Assembly: GCA_964580055.1 (NCBI GenBank)
Contig: CAZOJI010000012.1
Coordinates: 1-64,000 of the forward strand
Direction of reading: 5' to 3'
DNA from: JBDGYW01 sp964580055
Lineage (GTDB): Bacteria > Gemmatimonadota > Gemmatimonadetes > Gemmatimonadales > GWC2-71-9
Length of the DNA stretch: 64,000 nucleotides
This document shows, one piece after another, positions 44,675 to 53,269 of the stretch. Numbering within the stretch: position 1 is the stretch's first letter; the number at the start of each line of letters is the position of its first letter. A program made the position numbers and the translations under genes. The notes beneath the pieces were generated by a model. It worked only from the letters and a program-made list of their open reading frames with translations. It was not told the origin of the DNA and made no database searches.

Positions 44675-45592
44675 TCATTGGGACTTGGGGCCCGGGCACA
44701 CAACCCGTGCCAGGCCGCCATTCCTCCCGAAAGCTGACTCGCTGGTCAATATGATGGTTGTCTCGTCGAGATAATCGACTGCCTCGCCTTGGGGCTGGCG
44801 GAACCCGAGCCAACAGGGACTGGAGCGCAAGTCCCAATCGCCTTCGCTAGTGAGAGTGAAGAAATAGAGCTCGGTGTACGTTCGAACAGCCAAGAACCGC
44901 CCACTTGGCGAAATAGCAGCAGCGGTAACTAGCCGCCCTTGGAGCGACGGCACAATCGGCAATGTATCTACAACCGTAAGACCAACGAAATCCCTATCCA
45001 GGTTGCCCGCAGCTAGCGAATAGAGTTCTATCGGTTCTCTGGTGCCTTTGGTGATCAATAGGATGTCCCGGTTTGGCGTCACTGCCAGCGCTTCGACATC
45101 GCGCGGGCCGTCCGCATAAGTAACACGGAGCCGTTGCGCCGGTTGAGTGCGAGTAGGCGATGATTTCGCTGCCGTCGAAACGTCTGGTTCCGGGATTATG
45201 TAGATGACACCATAATCGCGTTTCGCGTCGTTGTCACCGGTGTCGGCAATGTATATGCAGGCATCCTGCTGGTAGCCGTTTGGACACGGCCCAAGCGAGA
45301 TATCTTCCCAATCCTGCGCTTCAGCGCCTCTTACGCGGAAAGTCCCGAGATCTGAGCCGTGCAGGTTTGTGGCATACAAGAGTGCTTCGTCTCCCGAGTC
45401 ATTATGGGTCCAAATCACACCTGGCTGGCGCTTACTCACCGCGACTCCAGAGCTCTCGCGCAGCCGGCCGGCGTCGAACACTCCGGTTTCTTCGTACGAC
45501 AGCGGCTGGATTGTCTGGGCGACAATTGGCAATTGACCAATCGACAGAGCGAACACGATCCATGTCGCCGATGCAGGACATTTATGCTCCAC
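44675..45592 (-). CDS. Secreted propeller-like hypothetical protein
   Basis: GTG 45592 is the best start: GGAGG lies 7 nt upstream and a signal peptide (hydrophobic WIVFALSIGQL, cleavage near VAQ) follows at once, while an ATG at 45694 would add an odd Arg-rich leader. The 305-residue mature part has beta-strand repeats with Asp/Gly turns (THNDSGDEALLYA, YIADTGDN, VEALAVTPNRDILLITKG), like a lipoprotein-type beta-propeller such as SdiA-regulated or esterase-like phytase domains. A phosphodiesterase function is possible but unproven. It diverges from the aconitase-like gene. Confidence 0.75.
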   Translation of the reverse strand: MEHKCPASATWIVFALSIGQLPIVAQTIQPLSYEETGVFDAGRLRESSGVAVSKRQPGVIWTHNDSGDEALLYATNLHGSDLGTFRVRGAEAQDWEDISLGPCPNGYQQDACIYIADTGDNDAKRDYGVIYIIPEPDVSTAAKSSPTRTQPAQRLRVTYADGPRDVEALAVTPNRDILLITKGTREPIELYSLAAGNLDRDFVGLTVVDTLPIVPSLQGRLVTAAAISPSGRFLAVRTYTELYFFTLTSEGDWDLRSSPCWLGFRQPQGEAVDYLDETTIILTSESAFGRNGGLARVVCPGPKSQ

Positions 45593-45683
45593 TGACTTTC
45601 CTCCCGTACCGCGTGAACGTAGCCTAAGGAAATTGTATGCGCGAACTTGCCACGGTGGCAGTGGCCCGTCATAATTCCTCGCC

Positions 45684-47699
45684 ATGAACCCCACACTGAT
45701 GAAAATGCCGATCGAGAAACTCCCGGATCACGTACGATTGACCGGTCGAGTCTTGTTCCTCGTGGACGATCCAGAGCTGATCCGTCGTCAACTCGCGGGA
45801 GAAGATCTCCCCTGGCCGAATTCCAGCCCGCTACGCGACAACATATCCACGGATGAAATCACGCCTGCTTACATCTGCTACTACTATGACGATACCCTCG
45901 GCGACTTTCCTTACCTTGGTCTAAAAGCCGGTGACGAATTCCCGATAACTCGCGGCAGCGTTCGCAGCGGCGGTTTCGTCTGTTCGGTGAGCGGGAAGAG
46001 GCGGGGCAAGGGTTCGTCCCGGGAACAGTCACCGTACGCCGAGATGTGTGCCGGTATCAAGGTGGTCATCGCGGAAAACATCGAGCGTATCTACCGCGAG
46101 AATTGTCAGAACCTCGGCATACTCACCAGCACCGACTTTTCACTCATTGAGAGGATAAGGTCGGGAGATGCCATACCGCTATCCGACTTCACCACAGGAG
46201 AAGGCGAGATAACCCGTGAGATAATCGAGTATGGCGGTCTCTTCAACTACAACGTGGCGAGGTTGCAGGGCAAAGTCTCTGTTCCGGGAGTAGAGACGTC
46301 TGCGCGACCAGTGACGTTGGGAGAGAAGATCATCGCGCGGCACTGGGTGACGGATCTCGCCCAAGGTGCAATCGGCGTTCAGTACCTGAAACCGGGAGAC
46401 GAGGGCTTCGTGCGCACCGACATTCGTTTCAGCCACGAGTACGTCACACCCATGTCAGCCATATTCTGGGAGGACCTGGTTGGTGCCGACGAGAAGGTCG
46501 TGGACCCGCAATCGGTGTTCTTCTTCCGCGATCACCTGACGTTTCTCGAACTCACCATGACGGAGGAGCGAAAGGCGTCAGGGCTCTTGGATGTCGCCTT
46601 GGAGCTGAAGAATAAGCAGGAGGAGTTCGCGGAAAAACAGGACGTCCAACTCTACGGTGAACTTCCCAGGCTCGGTTCTCGCGAGCCTGTCGGATCCGAG
46701 GCCATATGTCACTCGAAGATTCTCGAGGAACATGCACTGCCGGGTCATTTGGTCATCGGCAGTGATTCCCACACCTCGCACGCTGGAGCAATCGGATGCG
46801 TCGCATTCGGTGTGGGCACCACGGCAATCTTCAACTCTTGGTTAACCAAGGATGTGCGCATCAAGGTACCGGGGTCTGTCCTGGTGCGGGTTGATGGAGC
46901 AGCACCTCCCAACGTGACCGCCAAAGACTTCATGCTCGAGATCTTGCGCAACCCGTATGTGAAGAATGGTCATGCAATCGGGAAGATCATAGAGTACTCG
47001 GGTGAGGCAGTGTCCTCATTGGCTGTCGACGATCGTGCGACTATGACCAACATGGCCGCTGAGGTCGGCGCATTCACGGGACTCGTCGAGCCGGATGAGA
47101 AAGTGGTGGAGTTCCTGGTCAGAGAACGCCAAATGGATGCTGCGGAGGCTCGTAGCAGCCTTGAAGGGTTGGCGGCTGACTCCGGTGCCGAATACGAAGA
47201 GGTCATCGAAATCGATGCCGGCAACCTGCGGCCAATGATTGCCCTTCCCGGTGACCCCGGCAACGGAATGTTCCTAGAGGAACTCGACGAGGAGATCAAG
47301 ATCGACATCGCTTATGGCGGCTCCTGCACCGGAGCCAAAAAGGCCGATATGGATATGTACGCTAGAGTCTTCAAAGCGGCACTGGCTTCCGGGAAGAAAG
47401 TGCACGAGGACGTCAGCTGTTTCATCCAATGCGGATCGCAGGAGGTGAAGCGCTACTGCCAGGAGCAGGGGTACCTGAGTGTGTTCCAGGAAGTTGGCGC
47501 GGAGTTCATCGAGCCCTCCTGCGGTGCCTGCATCAATGCCGGACGCGGCGTATCGTACAGTGAGGACACGGTGACAATCAGCGCGATAAATCGGAATTTT
47601 CCCGGGCGATCGGGCCCTGGTCAACTCTATCTCGCTTCGCCTTATACGACAGCAGCGAGCGCTATTGCCGGCCGTATTGTGGCTTGGAATCCAGCTTAG
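45684..47699 (+). CDS. Aconitase-superfamily hydratase with N-terminal swivel domain
   Basis: The 671-residue protein places the swivel (LeuD-like) domain first, residues ~20-200, with RGSVRSGGFVCS, GKGSSREQSPYAE and IERIYRENCQNLGIL. The [4Fe-4S] catalytic domains follow, with DSHTSHAGAIGC (first Cys), GSCTGAK and SCGACINAGRG (CxxC pair). This order is that of AcnB, but the N-terminal HEAT-like domain of AcnB is absent. Family members hydrate aconitate, methylcitrate or isopropylmalate-type substrates; the one used here cannot be told. Its Fe-S cluster would be supplied by the suf operon. Confidence 0.85.
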   Translation: MNPTLMKMPIEKLPDHVRLTGRVLFLVDDPELIRRQLAGEDLPWPNSSPLRDNISTDEITPAYICYYYDDTLGDFPYLGLKAGDEFPITRGSVRSGGFVCSVSGKRRGKGSSREQSPYAEMCAGIKVVIAENIERIYRENCQNLGILTSTDFSLIERIRSGDAIPLSDFTTGEGEITREIIEYGGLFNYNVARLQGKVSVPGVETSARPVTLGEKIIARHWVTDLAQGAIGVQYLKPGDEGFVRTDIRFSHEYVTPMSAIFWEDLVGADEKVVDPQSVFFFRDHLTFLELTMTEERKASGLLDVALELKNKQEEFAEKQDVQLYGELPRLGSREPVGSEAICHSKILEEHALPGHLVIGSDSHTSHAGAIGCVAFGVGTTAIFNSWLTKDVRIKVPGSVLVRVDGAAPPNVTAKDFMLEILRNPYVKNGHAIGKIIEYSGEAVSSLAVDDRATMTNMAAEVGAFTGLVEPDEKVVEFLVRERQMDAAEARSSLEGLAADSGAEYEEVIEIDAGNLRPMIALPGDPGNGMFLEELDEEIKIDIAYGGSCTGAKKADMDMYARVFKAALASGKKVHEDVSCFIQCGSQEVKRYCQEQGYLSVFQEVGAEFIEPSCGACINAGRGVSYSEDTVTISAINRNFPGRSGPGQLYLASPYTTAASAIAGRIVAWNPA

Positions 47700-47743
47700 A
47701 CCGAGAGATCTGGGACACCCACTCTTCGCAGGAACAGCGGGTT

Positions 47744-47766
47744 TTCACCTGCCGCCGTCAGGTGAA
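47744..47766. terminator. Hairpin between convergent aconitase-like and DUF4015 genes
   Basis: TTCACCTG, a 7-nt loop, CAGGTGAA is a perfect 8-bp stem. It sits across the end of the DUF4015 gene, 44 nt after the aconitase-like stop. No T-tract follows on either strand, so a bidirectional stop is possible but unproven. Confidence 0.35.
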
Positions 47767-48974
47767 TCTCTGGCATCAGGAGCAAGCAGCGTCGGGCTCT
47801 GAGTTCGCCTGAAGGCAGCTGCGGGATACCTGCCGCTCGCGTTCCAAAGCACCCATTCGGTGAGACCGAGATCCTCGGCCGCGTCTATTTCCGCTCTCAC
47901 CTCGTTCGCAGTGTATCGCACTCGCCTGATCGAGAATGACTGCAGGAAGGGACGGATCCTAGCGGCTCCTTCGACTGCAGCGGCGCGCTCGATGCCGTCC
48001 TCCAGAGCTCGCCTCACGGTTTCGTAGGGTTCCGCATTGGGCCAGGGGATTCCATACGCGCCAGCGTGATAGTGACTCGGGTAGACCATCGGGAGCACGA
48101 CGTCTGTGGTTGCGAGTATGTCCTCCCAATATTGTCCTATCCCGAGGTCGTTTCTCGCGCTCGTCGCAAGACCGAATACGTCAACGGTGAACGGCACTCC
48201 AAGAGCTCTGACTCTTCTTGCTGCAAGCTCCAATCCCCTGCGTACGCCGTCTCGTCTTGTTTCGCCAGGCCTGCGACAGCCGAAGACGGTGTTTTCGAGG
48301 TTCTCGGCGGGCTCATCCGGGAACCGCACATAGTCGAATTGAATCTCCCGGAAACCCAACAGCACAGCCTCGGCGGCTATCTCTGCCGCGTAGATCCAGA
48401 CGGAATCACAGTACGCGTCGACCCAGGGGTCGCCGAAACGATCGTGCCACAATCCTCCATCGACATTCCTTACAGCCCATCCAGGTTTGTGGTTCGCCAG
48501 CATCGTATCTTTTGCGACCACAATCCGTGCTATGGGATGGACCTCGTGCTCCTCCAATATGGCCAGTCGTTCTCGCACGTTTCTCGCTCGTACCAGGCGG
48601 TTCGCCCCGATTTCAACCGCGGTCGGGATGCTGGATCGGTAGGTGATGAATCCGCGCACGTCCTTCACGTCTATGACGAACGAATTGATCTCGGTGGTGT
48701 CCGCAAGGGCAAGGAGGTCAAAGAAACGGCCGGAACTGAACAACCACGCATTCATGTACAAGCCGCGAACAGCTGCCGGTGGCTCGCCTGGCGGTGGCGC
48801 AGGCAAGCGTATCGAAGAGAAGTCTTCCGGCAGGATCTCGGCGAGATAGTCCGGCCGGAGCTCCCGGTGGTGCACGTTGAGCCAACTGGATCTCGTAGAG
48901 TCCTGCGCTGCGCCGGGATCCCCAACCTGGAGGAACACAGCCACTGCTGCCCAAACCTTCACGCCAAATCGCAT
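47745..48974 (-). CDS. Secreted DUF4015 putative glycoside hydrolase (TIM barrel)
   Basis: The 409-residue protein has a signal peptide (VWAAVAVFLQVGDPGAAQ) and a TIM-barrel region: VRGLYMNAW, NSFVIDVKD, ARIVVAKDTMLA, FREIQFDYVRFPDE, FTVDVFGLAT and DVVLPMVYPSHYH. The two acidic clusters (VIDVKD, QFDYVRFPDE) correspond to the proposed catalytic strand ends of the DUF4015 family, related to GH13/GH101-type barrels. It would act on an exopolysaccharide or cell-surface glycan, which is inference. The ATG is near the OmpA-family stop upstream, with 59 nt between. Confidence 0.88.
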   Translation of the reverse strand: MRFGVKVWAAVAVFLQVGDPGAAQDSTRSSWLNVHHRELRPDYLAEILPEDFSSIRLPAPPPGEPPAAVRGLYMNAWLFSSGRFFDLLALADTTEINSFVIDVKDVRGFITYRSSIPTAVEIGANRLVRARNVRERLAILEEHEVHPIARIVVAKDTMLANHKPGWAVRNVDGGLWHDRFGDPWVDAYCDSVWIYAAEIAAEAVLLGFREIQFDYVRFPDEPAENLENTVFGCRRPGETRRDGVRRGLELAARRVRALGVPFTVDVFGLATSARNDLGIGQYWEDILATTDVVLPMVYPSHYHAGAYGIPWPNAEPYETVRRALEDGIERAAAVEGAARIRPFLQSFSIRRVRYTANEVRAEIDAAEDLGLTEWVLWNASGRYPAAAFRRTQSPTLLAPDARDSPDGGR

Positions 48975-49033
48975 GGAAGCTATCTGTGTCTGTAGGTCAG
49001 TTAGTCGAGAGCGTTCGCCAAGCCATGAGCACC

Positions 49034-50584
49034 CTACCTTCCGCCCTCGATGATCGATAGCTCCACACGCCTGTTGCGCGCGCGCCCTTCAGGAGTCCCG
49101 TTTGTGGCAATGGGCCTGTCGGGACCGTAACCTCGCGCCTCCATACGCTCCGGCGCGATGCCTTTGCGCGCCAGATACATCATGACCGCCCTGGCTCTGG
49201 CCAAGGAGAGTCTTCTGTTCACCTCCGCACTCCCCGTAGCGTCGGTATGGCCAGCGATCTCCACTCGAATCTCGGGGTGCGCCTCTAGCGACGCAGCAAC
49301 CGCGTCCAGAGTAGCGTAGGACTCCTCGGTGAGCACAGATCTCCCGGACGCAAATCTCACTCCCCGGAGCACGAGGGGACGACGCTGGCCCTGGTCCACC
49401 ATGAACAAAACCGGGCACCCCACCGCGTCGACATTCTGACCCGGCGCTGTATTGGGGCAGCGGTCGTCTGTGTCTACTACCCCGTCGCCGTCGGAGTCCC
49501 GGGCTAGTCTGCATCCCTGCGTATCTACCGGGGTCCCTCGAGGTGTGCCGGGGCACGCATCCCTCTCGTCCAGCACGCCGTCTTCGTCGGAGTCGAGCGG
49601 GCAGCCTGTTTCATCGACAGCCACTCCCACCGGGGTCCCCGGGCACCTGTCGATTCCGTCGAATACAGTGTCCCCGTCTTCGTCGGTGGGGCAGCCATTT
49701 TCATCAATGATCGCACCTGCGGGTGTGTCCGGACAACTGTCCAACCCGTCGAAGATGCCGTCCGCGTCGCTGTCCGTCGGACAACCGCTGGCATCGACTT
49801 CTGCTCTTTCGGGCGTATCGGGACAGGCGTCTATGCCGTCAAAGACGCCGTCGGAGTCGGCATCGCTGGGACATCCCACTGGGTCGACAGTAGCGCCCGC
49901 AGGCGTGCCAGTACACGCATCGAGCCCGTCAAGAACGCCATCGCCGTCCTCGTCACTGGGGCAGCCAACGTCATCCACGACGGCACCCATCGGAGTATGC
50001 GGGCACTCGTCTTGGGTGTCCCTGACGAGGTCGTGGTCTCGGTCGCGCGGCGGCCCCCCGAAGGCGAATACAGAAAGCCCGGCCGACACGCTGAGCTGCA
50101 TGGATGGCCAGAACACGCTGCGGCCCTCGATACGCAGTCCCGCACGCCCACCCAGAGAGATCCGCTCTCCGATAACGCCATGCGCCCCGGTTGTCATATC
50201 ATCCAGAGCCCCCCGATAAAACTGCCGCTGCAGGCCCGCACCCAAGTAGAAGGCGGTCCAAGACACTGGGCGCGCGTGAGCGAGAACCGTACCGCTCAGT
50301 CGCGTGACGTCGACTCGCTCACCGGTCAACGCGAGATTGGTCACCGTGTAGTCGCCTGTTCCTTCGACCGAGAGCATACGGGTCACAAAAAACCCGACGT
50401 GCGCACCGGCGCCGTATGCACCATCCAAGTCGAGACTGTCACCATGTTTGGCCAGCATCCCAAAGGACCCCAGCTCGACTTGTCCTTTGCTCCCCGACTG
50501 GGCCAGGCATGGGGTCGAAAGGGCAACTGAACACGCGAAAAACGCGTACAGTGCCGTGCGGATAGATACGCTACGTGTCGACAT
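49034..50584 (-). CDS. OmpA-family outer-membrane protein with thrombospondin type 3 repeats
   Basis: ATG 50584 gives 516 residues starting with a signal peptide (SVSIRTALYAFFACSVALSTPCLAQ region, residues ~4-29). Residues ~30-180 form a small beta-barrel. Residues ~180-390 are about seven TSP3-type Asp-rich repeats of the form DxDxDGxxDxxDxCPxTPxGxxVDxxGCP, which bind Ca2+ and form a stiff spacer. Residues ~405-516 are an OmpA-like peptidoglycan-binding domain (GHTDATGSAEVNRRLS, RARNRRVEL). It anchors the outer membrane to the cell wall. The upstream open frame to 50620 lacks a signal. Confidence 0.93.
   Translation of the reverse strand: MSTRSVSIRTALYAFFACSVALSTPCLAQSGSKGQVELGSFGMLAKHGDSLDLDGAYGAGAHVGFFVTRMLSVEGTGDYTVTNLALTGERVDVTRLSGTVLAHARPVSWTAFYLGAGLQRQFYRGALDDMTTGAHGVIGERISLGGRAGLRIEGRSVFWPSMQLSVSAGLSVFAFGGPPRDRDHDLVRDTQDECPHTPMGAVVDDVGCPSDEDGDGVLDGLDACTGTPAGATVDPVGCPSDADSDGVFDGIDACPDTPERAEVDASGCPTDSDADGIFDGLDSCPDTPAGAIIDENGCPTDEDGDTVFDGIDRCPGTPVGVAVDETGCPLDSDEDGVLDERDACPGTPRGTPVDTQGCRLARDSDGDGVVDTDDRCPNTAPGQNVDAVGCPVLFMVDQGQRRPLVLRGVRFASGRSVLTEESYATLDAVAASLEAHPEIRVEIAGHTDATGSAEVNRRLSLARARAVMMYLARKGIAPERMEARGYGPDRPIATNGTPEGRARNRRVELSIIEGGR
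49412..50046 (-). repeat. Tandem TSP3 repeat region within the OmpA-family gene
   Basis: About seven near-regular units of ~27 residues (~81 nt) share the core DxDGDGVxDxxDxCPxTPxG. Repetition at DNA level makes slippage and copy-number change plausible. The regular spacing produces long antisense open frames that are not genes. Confidence 0.85.
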
Positions 50585-50619
50585 GATGTCCAATCTAAGA
50601 AGTCTCGGCTGGGGTGTCA

Positions 50620-52800
50620 TTAGTCTGAAACATCGTTTCGTGTTTCAGTGGTTTGCTTCGTCGTTTGGCACCGCGCACGCTCACTCTTCGAGTCATCGGT
50701 CGGACTCACCTCACCGTTCTGTTTCTGGCTTCCACCACCCATCTCCCGAGCGAGAGATGTAATGCTGGCGGCGTCTCGAGCCAAATCCTCGACCCTGTCC
50801 AGCTGAGCAACGATTCTCTTCTTCAGATCTCCGAGTTGCCCAATTGATAGCTCGGCCGCATCCTTCGCTTGTTTCAGAGTGTTCGCCATTTCTTCGGTCA
50901 TACCGTGGCCGGACACCGGCAGTTCTGCAAAGCTGGCACTGGCATCGCGTGCTTCGCCTGCCGTGGCAACTATTCGCTCGAGATCATCCATCCATTGCTT
51001 GGAGATAGTGGAGAGTCGATTCAAGTGAACCTGCAGGTCCTCGAGTACCTTAGTGGCACCTTCTATGGCTCGATTGGTATCCTGCCAGCTGCGGCCCATG
51101 TTGTGCGCCGCTACAGCGCTCTGCTCGGCGAGCTTGCGAACTTCTTCGGCGACCACAGCGAATCCTTTGCCGTGAACACCGGTGCGCGCGGCTTCAATGG
51201 TTGCGTTCAATGCAAGGAGGTTTGTCTGGTTGGCTATTGAGGCAATGGTCTCAGTGAACTGCTCGATGCCCCTCGCGGCATCGCGTAGCCGTCTCACCTC
51301 GCTCACGCCCAGTTGAATCGTTGCATCTAGCGACTCGATCTGAGAGGCCGCGTGACGATTCGCCTCATGAACTACGGATACCGCCTGCGAAACGGTTTCG
51401 GAGGCCCGCTGCATCTCTTTGCCGGCTTGTAGAAGATCGGCGGATTTTTCGAGCAACTGTTGGGCAGAGTCGACCGCTGCTTCGGTTAGCTCGACCGCTC
51501 GCCGTGAATTGGATTCGGCATCCTCGGCAGTCTCCAGGATTCCAGTGTTAGCACCTCTCGCTGCTCCCACTCCAAGCCCTATCCGCTCGCTGCGGTCGAG
51601 TAATGCGCCAACCGTTCTCGCCAACCTGGAAAACGCACCTTCAACGCTGAGGAGCTGCGCCAACAGCGGAGCTACGCTCACCAATCGTTCGGCGTCTGAT
51701 GCCGAATAACGTGAAGGCCGCGAATGGGAAACCTTCCACACCCCTAGCGGCACGTCACCTCGGACCAGCGGAATGATTATCTCGGAGTCGAACAGCATCG
51801 CGTCAATATTGTTTTCGTCGTTACCGGTATTCGATCCCACCACCATTGGCCGTCCTTCTCGAAGAGCGTCGGCAACCCGTCCTCGGCTCGCGTCAAATCT
51901 ATGGCCGGCATTCCCTGAGGAGTCGGCTAACACCACGATCTCCTGAGCATCGCTATCAAAGGCGGATAGCGACATATGCTCCCATTCAAGTAGCGGGGCC
52001 GAGACTCGCTGCAGTGATGCAAATGCGGCTTGAACCGTGCCTGCCTCTGCTACGGCTTTCGTCAAGTTCTGCAGAATCAACCAGACGTCAGACTTCACGG
52101 CCGCCCTGAAGACCAGCAACGAGAGATATGTCGCGGCAGCAAGAAATACGCCCACCAAAACTAACGGTGCCACATCCAGATTCGACGTCAGAACCCTCAC
52201 CCAACCCAAAGCCAATACGATTCCTGTAGTACACGTTACGGCGACCCACTTCGTGAACAGCCGAGTCGCGTCAGCGGTGAGACTGTGATATGCAGCGAGT
52301 TCAAGGGAGGTCGTCACATGGTCGAGCACCGCCAACGCCAAAAAAATAGCAACCAGCAACGGCGTGTATTCGAGGCGGATTGCGTTGCTGCCTGAAGGTC
52401 CCTCCAAGACGAGATACAAGAGCGCGGTCAAACCGGTCACTAGCGCTATACGAGCTGCCGATCGCAGAGCCAGGGCCATCGTCTTGCGTTGCAGGCCTGC
52501 TTCAGCAACTAGTGTCCCCAGTCCCAGCGCAATCGCGGCGGTGGCCCAGTCGCTGAGTAGGATACCGGCAAAAGCAACGGCGCAAACGTATGACACGTGG
52601 CTGTGTCTTGGAAGCGGGATGGCAAGGAGTACTGCGACAGCGGTCGCCAAGGCTAACAGCAACAACGCGAATACGGAGCCGGCCAGTTGGAACCCAGGTG
52701 CGGACAATACCTTCACGAGCGCGCAGGTGACCACCACCAGCCCGCCCACCGAGACGGCCGCATTCAGCAAGCGGATGTTTCGAGCGCTCGAGGTTACCAT
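50620..52800 (-). CDS. Membrane chemoreceptor-like protein: multi-TM region, GAF, MCP signalling domain
   Basis: From ATG 52800 the protein has ~726 residues; the frame extends to 52893, but later ATGs leave room for the promoter of the divergent selenoprotein gene. Residues ~1-240 hold about 7-8 TM helices with very short loops. A GAF-like domain (residues ~250-400) follows, then a methyl-accepting chemotaxis signalling domain with the tip FTETIASIANQTNLLALNATIEAARTG region, described as the CheA/CheW contact. A HAMP domain and a periplasmic sensor are missing. It probably senses a membrane or cytosolic signal. No che genes are adjacent. Confidence 0.88.
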   Translation of the reverse strand: MVTSSARNIRLLNAAVSVGGLVVVTCALVKVLSAPGFQLAGSVFALLLLALATAVAVLLAIPLPRHSHVSYVCAVAFAGILLSDWATAAIALGLGTLVAEAGLQRKTMALALRSAARIALVTGLTALLYLVLEGPSGSNAIRLEYTPLLVAIFLALAVLDHVTTSLELAAYHSLTADATRLFTKWVAVTCTTGIVLALGWVRVLTSNLDVAPLVLVGVFLAAATYLSLLVFRAAVKSDVWLILQNLTKAVAEAGTVQAAFASLQRVSAPLLEWEHMSLSAFDSDAQEIVVLADSSGNAGHRFDASRGRVADALREGRPMVVGSNTGNDENNIDAMLFDSEIIIPLVRGDVPLGVWKVSHSRPSRYSASDAERLVSVAPLLAQLLSVEGAFSRLARTVGALLDRSERIGLGVGAARGANTGILETAEDAESNSRRAVELTEAAVDSAQQLLEKSADLLQAGKEMQRASETVSQAVSVVHEANRHAASQIESLDATIQLGVSEVRRLRDAARGIEQFTETIASIANQTNLLALNATIEAARTGVHGKGFAVVAEEVRKLAEQSAVAAHNMGRSWQDTNRAIEGATKVLEDLQVHLNRLSTISKQWMDDLERIVATAGEARDASASFAELPVSGHGMTEEMANTLKQAKDAAELSIGQLGDLKKRIVAQLDRVEDLARDAASITSLAREMGGGSQKQNGEVSPTDDSKSERARCQTTKQTTETRNDVSD

Positions 52801-52911
52801 CGCAGATTGACTCCAAATCCAGGGTGACGGAGTTCGCTGCGAATCCAAGACGGACTCCATATCATACGGCAACGCCCATAGTTTTAAGAACATACCATTT
52901 GTGGAGGAACA

Positions 52912-53145
52912 ATGCGGGTGACGATTGAATATTGCGCTGTTTGAAACTACGAACCGCGGGCTGCCAGTTCGGCGGCCGAGATCAAAGAGGTTTTTCCAGA
53001 CGCCGAGGTCGAACTAATCGCGAGTGGCGGTGGCGTGTTTGAGGTGACAGTAGACGGCCGACTGGTATTCTCCAAAAAATCCCTCAATCGCCATGCTGAG
53101 CCTGGAGAAGTGGTAGAGTTGGCACGGCAGGCCCAAACCGGCTGA
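52912..53145 (+). CDS. selW: Selenoprotein W-like (Rdx family) protein with in-frame UGA-selenocysteine
   Basis: ATG 52912 has GGAGG 4 nt upstream (52903-52907). The frame runs 77 residues to TGA 53143-53145 with one internal TGA, codon 11 at 52942-52944. Read as selenocysteine (U), the N-terminus is MRVTIEYCAVUNYEPRAA, placing Cys8 and Sec11 in the CxxU redox motif of SelW/SelT/SelH (Rdx) proteins. The rest also fits: EVFPDAEVELIASGGGVFEV, then VDGRLVFSKK and AEPGEVVELARQ. Such proteins have a thioredoxin-like fold and thiol-redox roles. A bSECIS-like stem-loop follows the UGA (separate entry). A Cys-to-stop pseudogene is the alternative, but the exact position and hairpin make Sec far more likely. 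It is divergent from the chemoreceptor and convergent with the symporter. Confidence 0.88.
52959..52977 (+). promoter_or_regulatory. bSECIS-like stem-loop for UGA-selenocysteine decoding
   Basis: GGCTGCC (52959-52965), loop AGTTC (52966-52970), GGCGGCC (52971-52977) pair over 7 bp with one G-U. The loop starts 22 nt after the UGA and its second base is G. This fits the published bacterial SECIS model (apical loop 16-37 nt after UGA, G among the first two loop bases). SelB would bind here to deliver Sec-tRNA(Sec). Confidence 0.75.
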
Positions 53146-53171
53146 ACGAGAGTATTCAATAGCCATTGGCT

Positions 53172-53207
53172 CGGCCGGTCCGCTCCAGGGCGAACGCGGA
53201 CCGGCCG
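53172..53207. terminator. Strong 12-bp hairpin between selW-like gene and symporter gene
   Basis: CGGCCGGTCCGC, a 12-nt loop, GCGGACCGGCCG form a perfect 12-bp GC-rich stem. It sits 26 nt after the selenoprotein stop and 62 nt before the end of the convergent symporter gene. No T-tract is present, so a bidirectional terminator with Rho help or an mRNA 3' stabiliser is the likely role. Confidence 0.65.
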
Positions 53208-53269
53208 CCACATCTCCGACTTGTTGGCCTAACTCATACCGAGCGGGTTCAAGGCGTGATTCGGTGCGT

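Noticed and set aside
48066..48995. A 309-residue frame opposite the DUF4015 gene
   Set aside because: No signal peptide or domain, whereas the minus-strand protein has both.
49452..50219. A 255-residue frame opposite the TSP3 repeats
   Set aside because: Its repetitive Ser/Pro/Gly composition mirrors the Asp-rich repeats of the OmpA-family gene.
52942..52944. The possibility that the internal TGA is an ordinary stop or a sequencing error of TGC/TGT
   Set aside because: Cannot be excluded by sequence alone. The strict CxxU placement, intact downstream coding and the SECIS-like hairpin make a chance stop unlikely.
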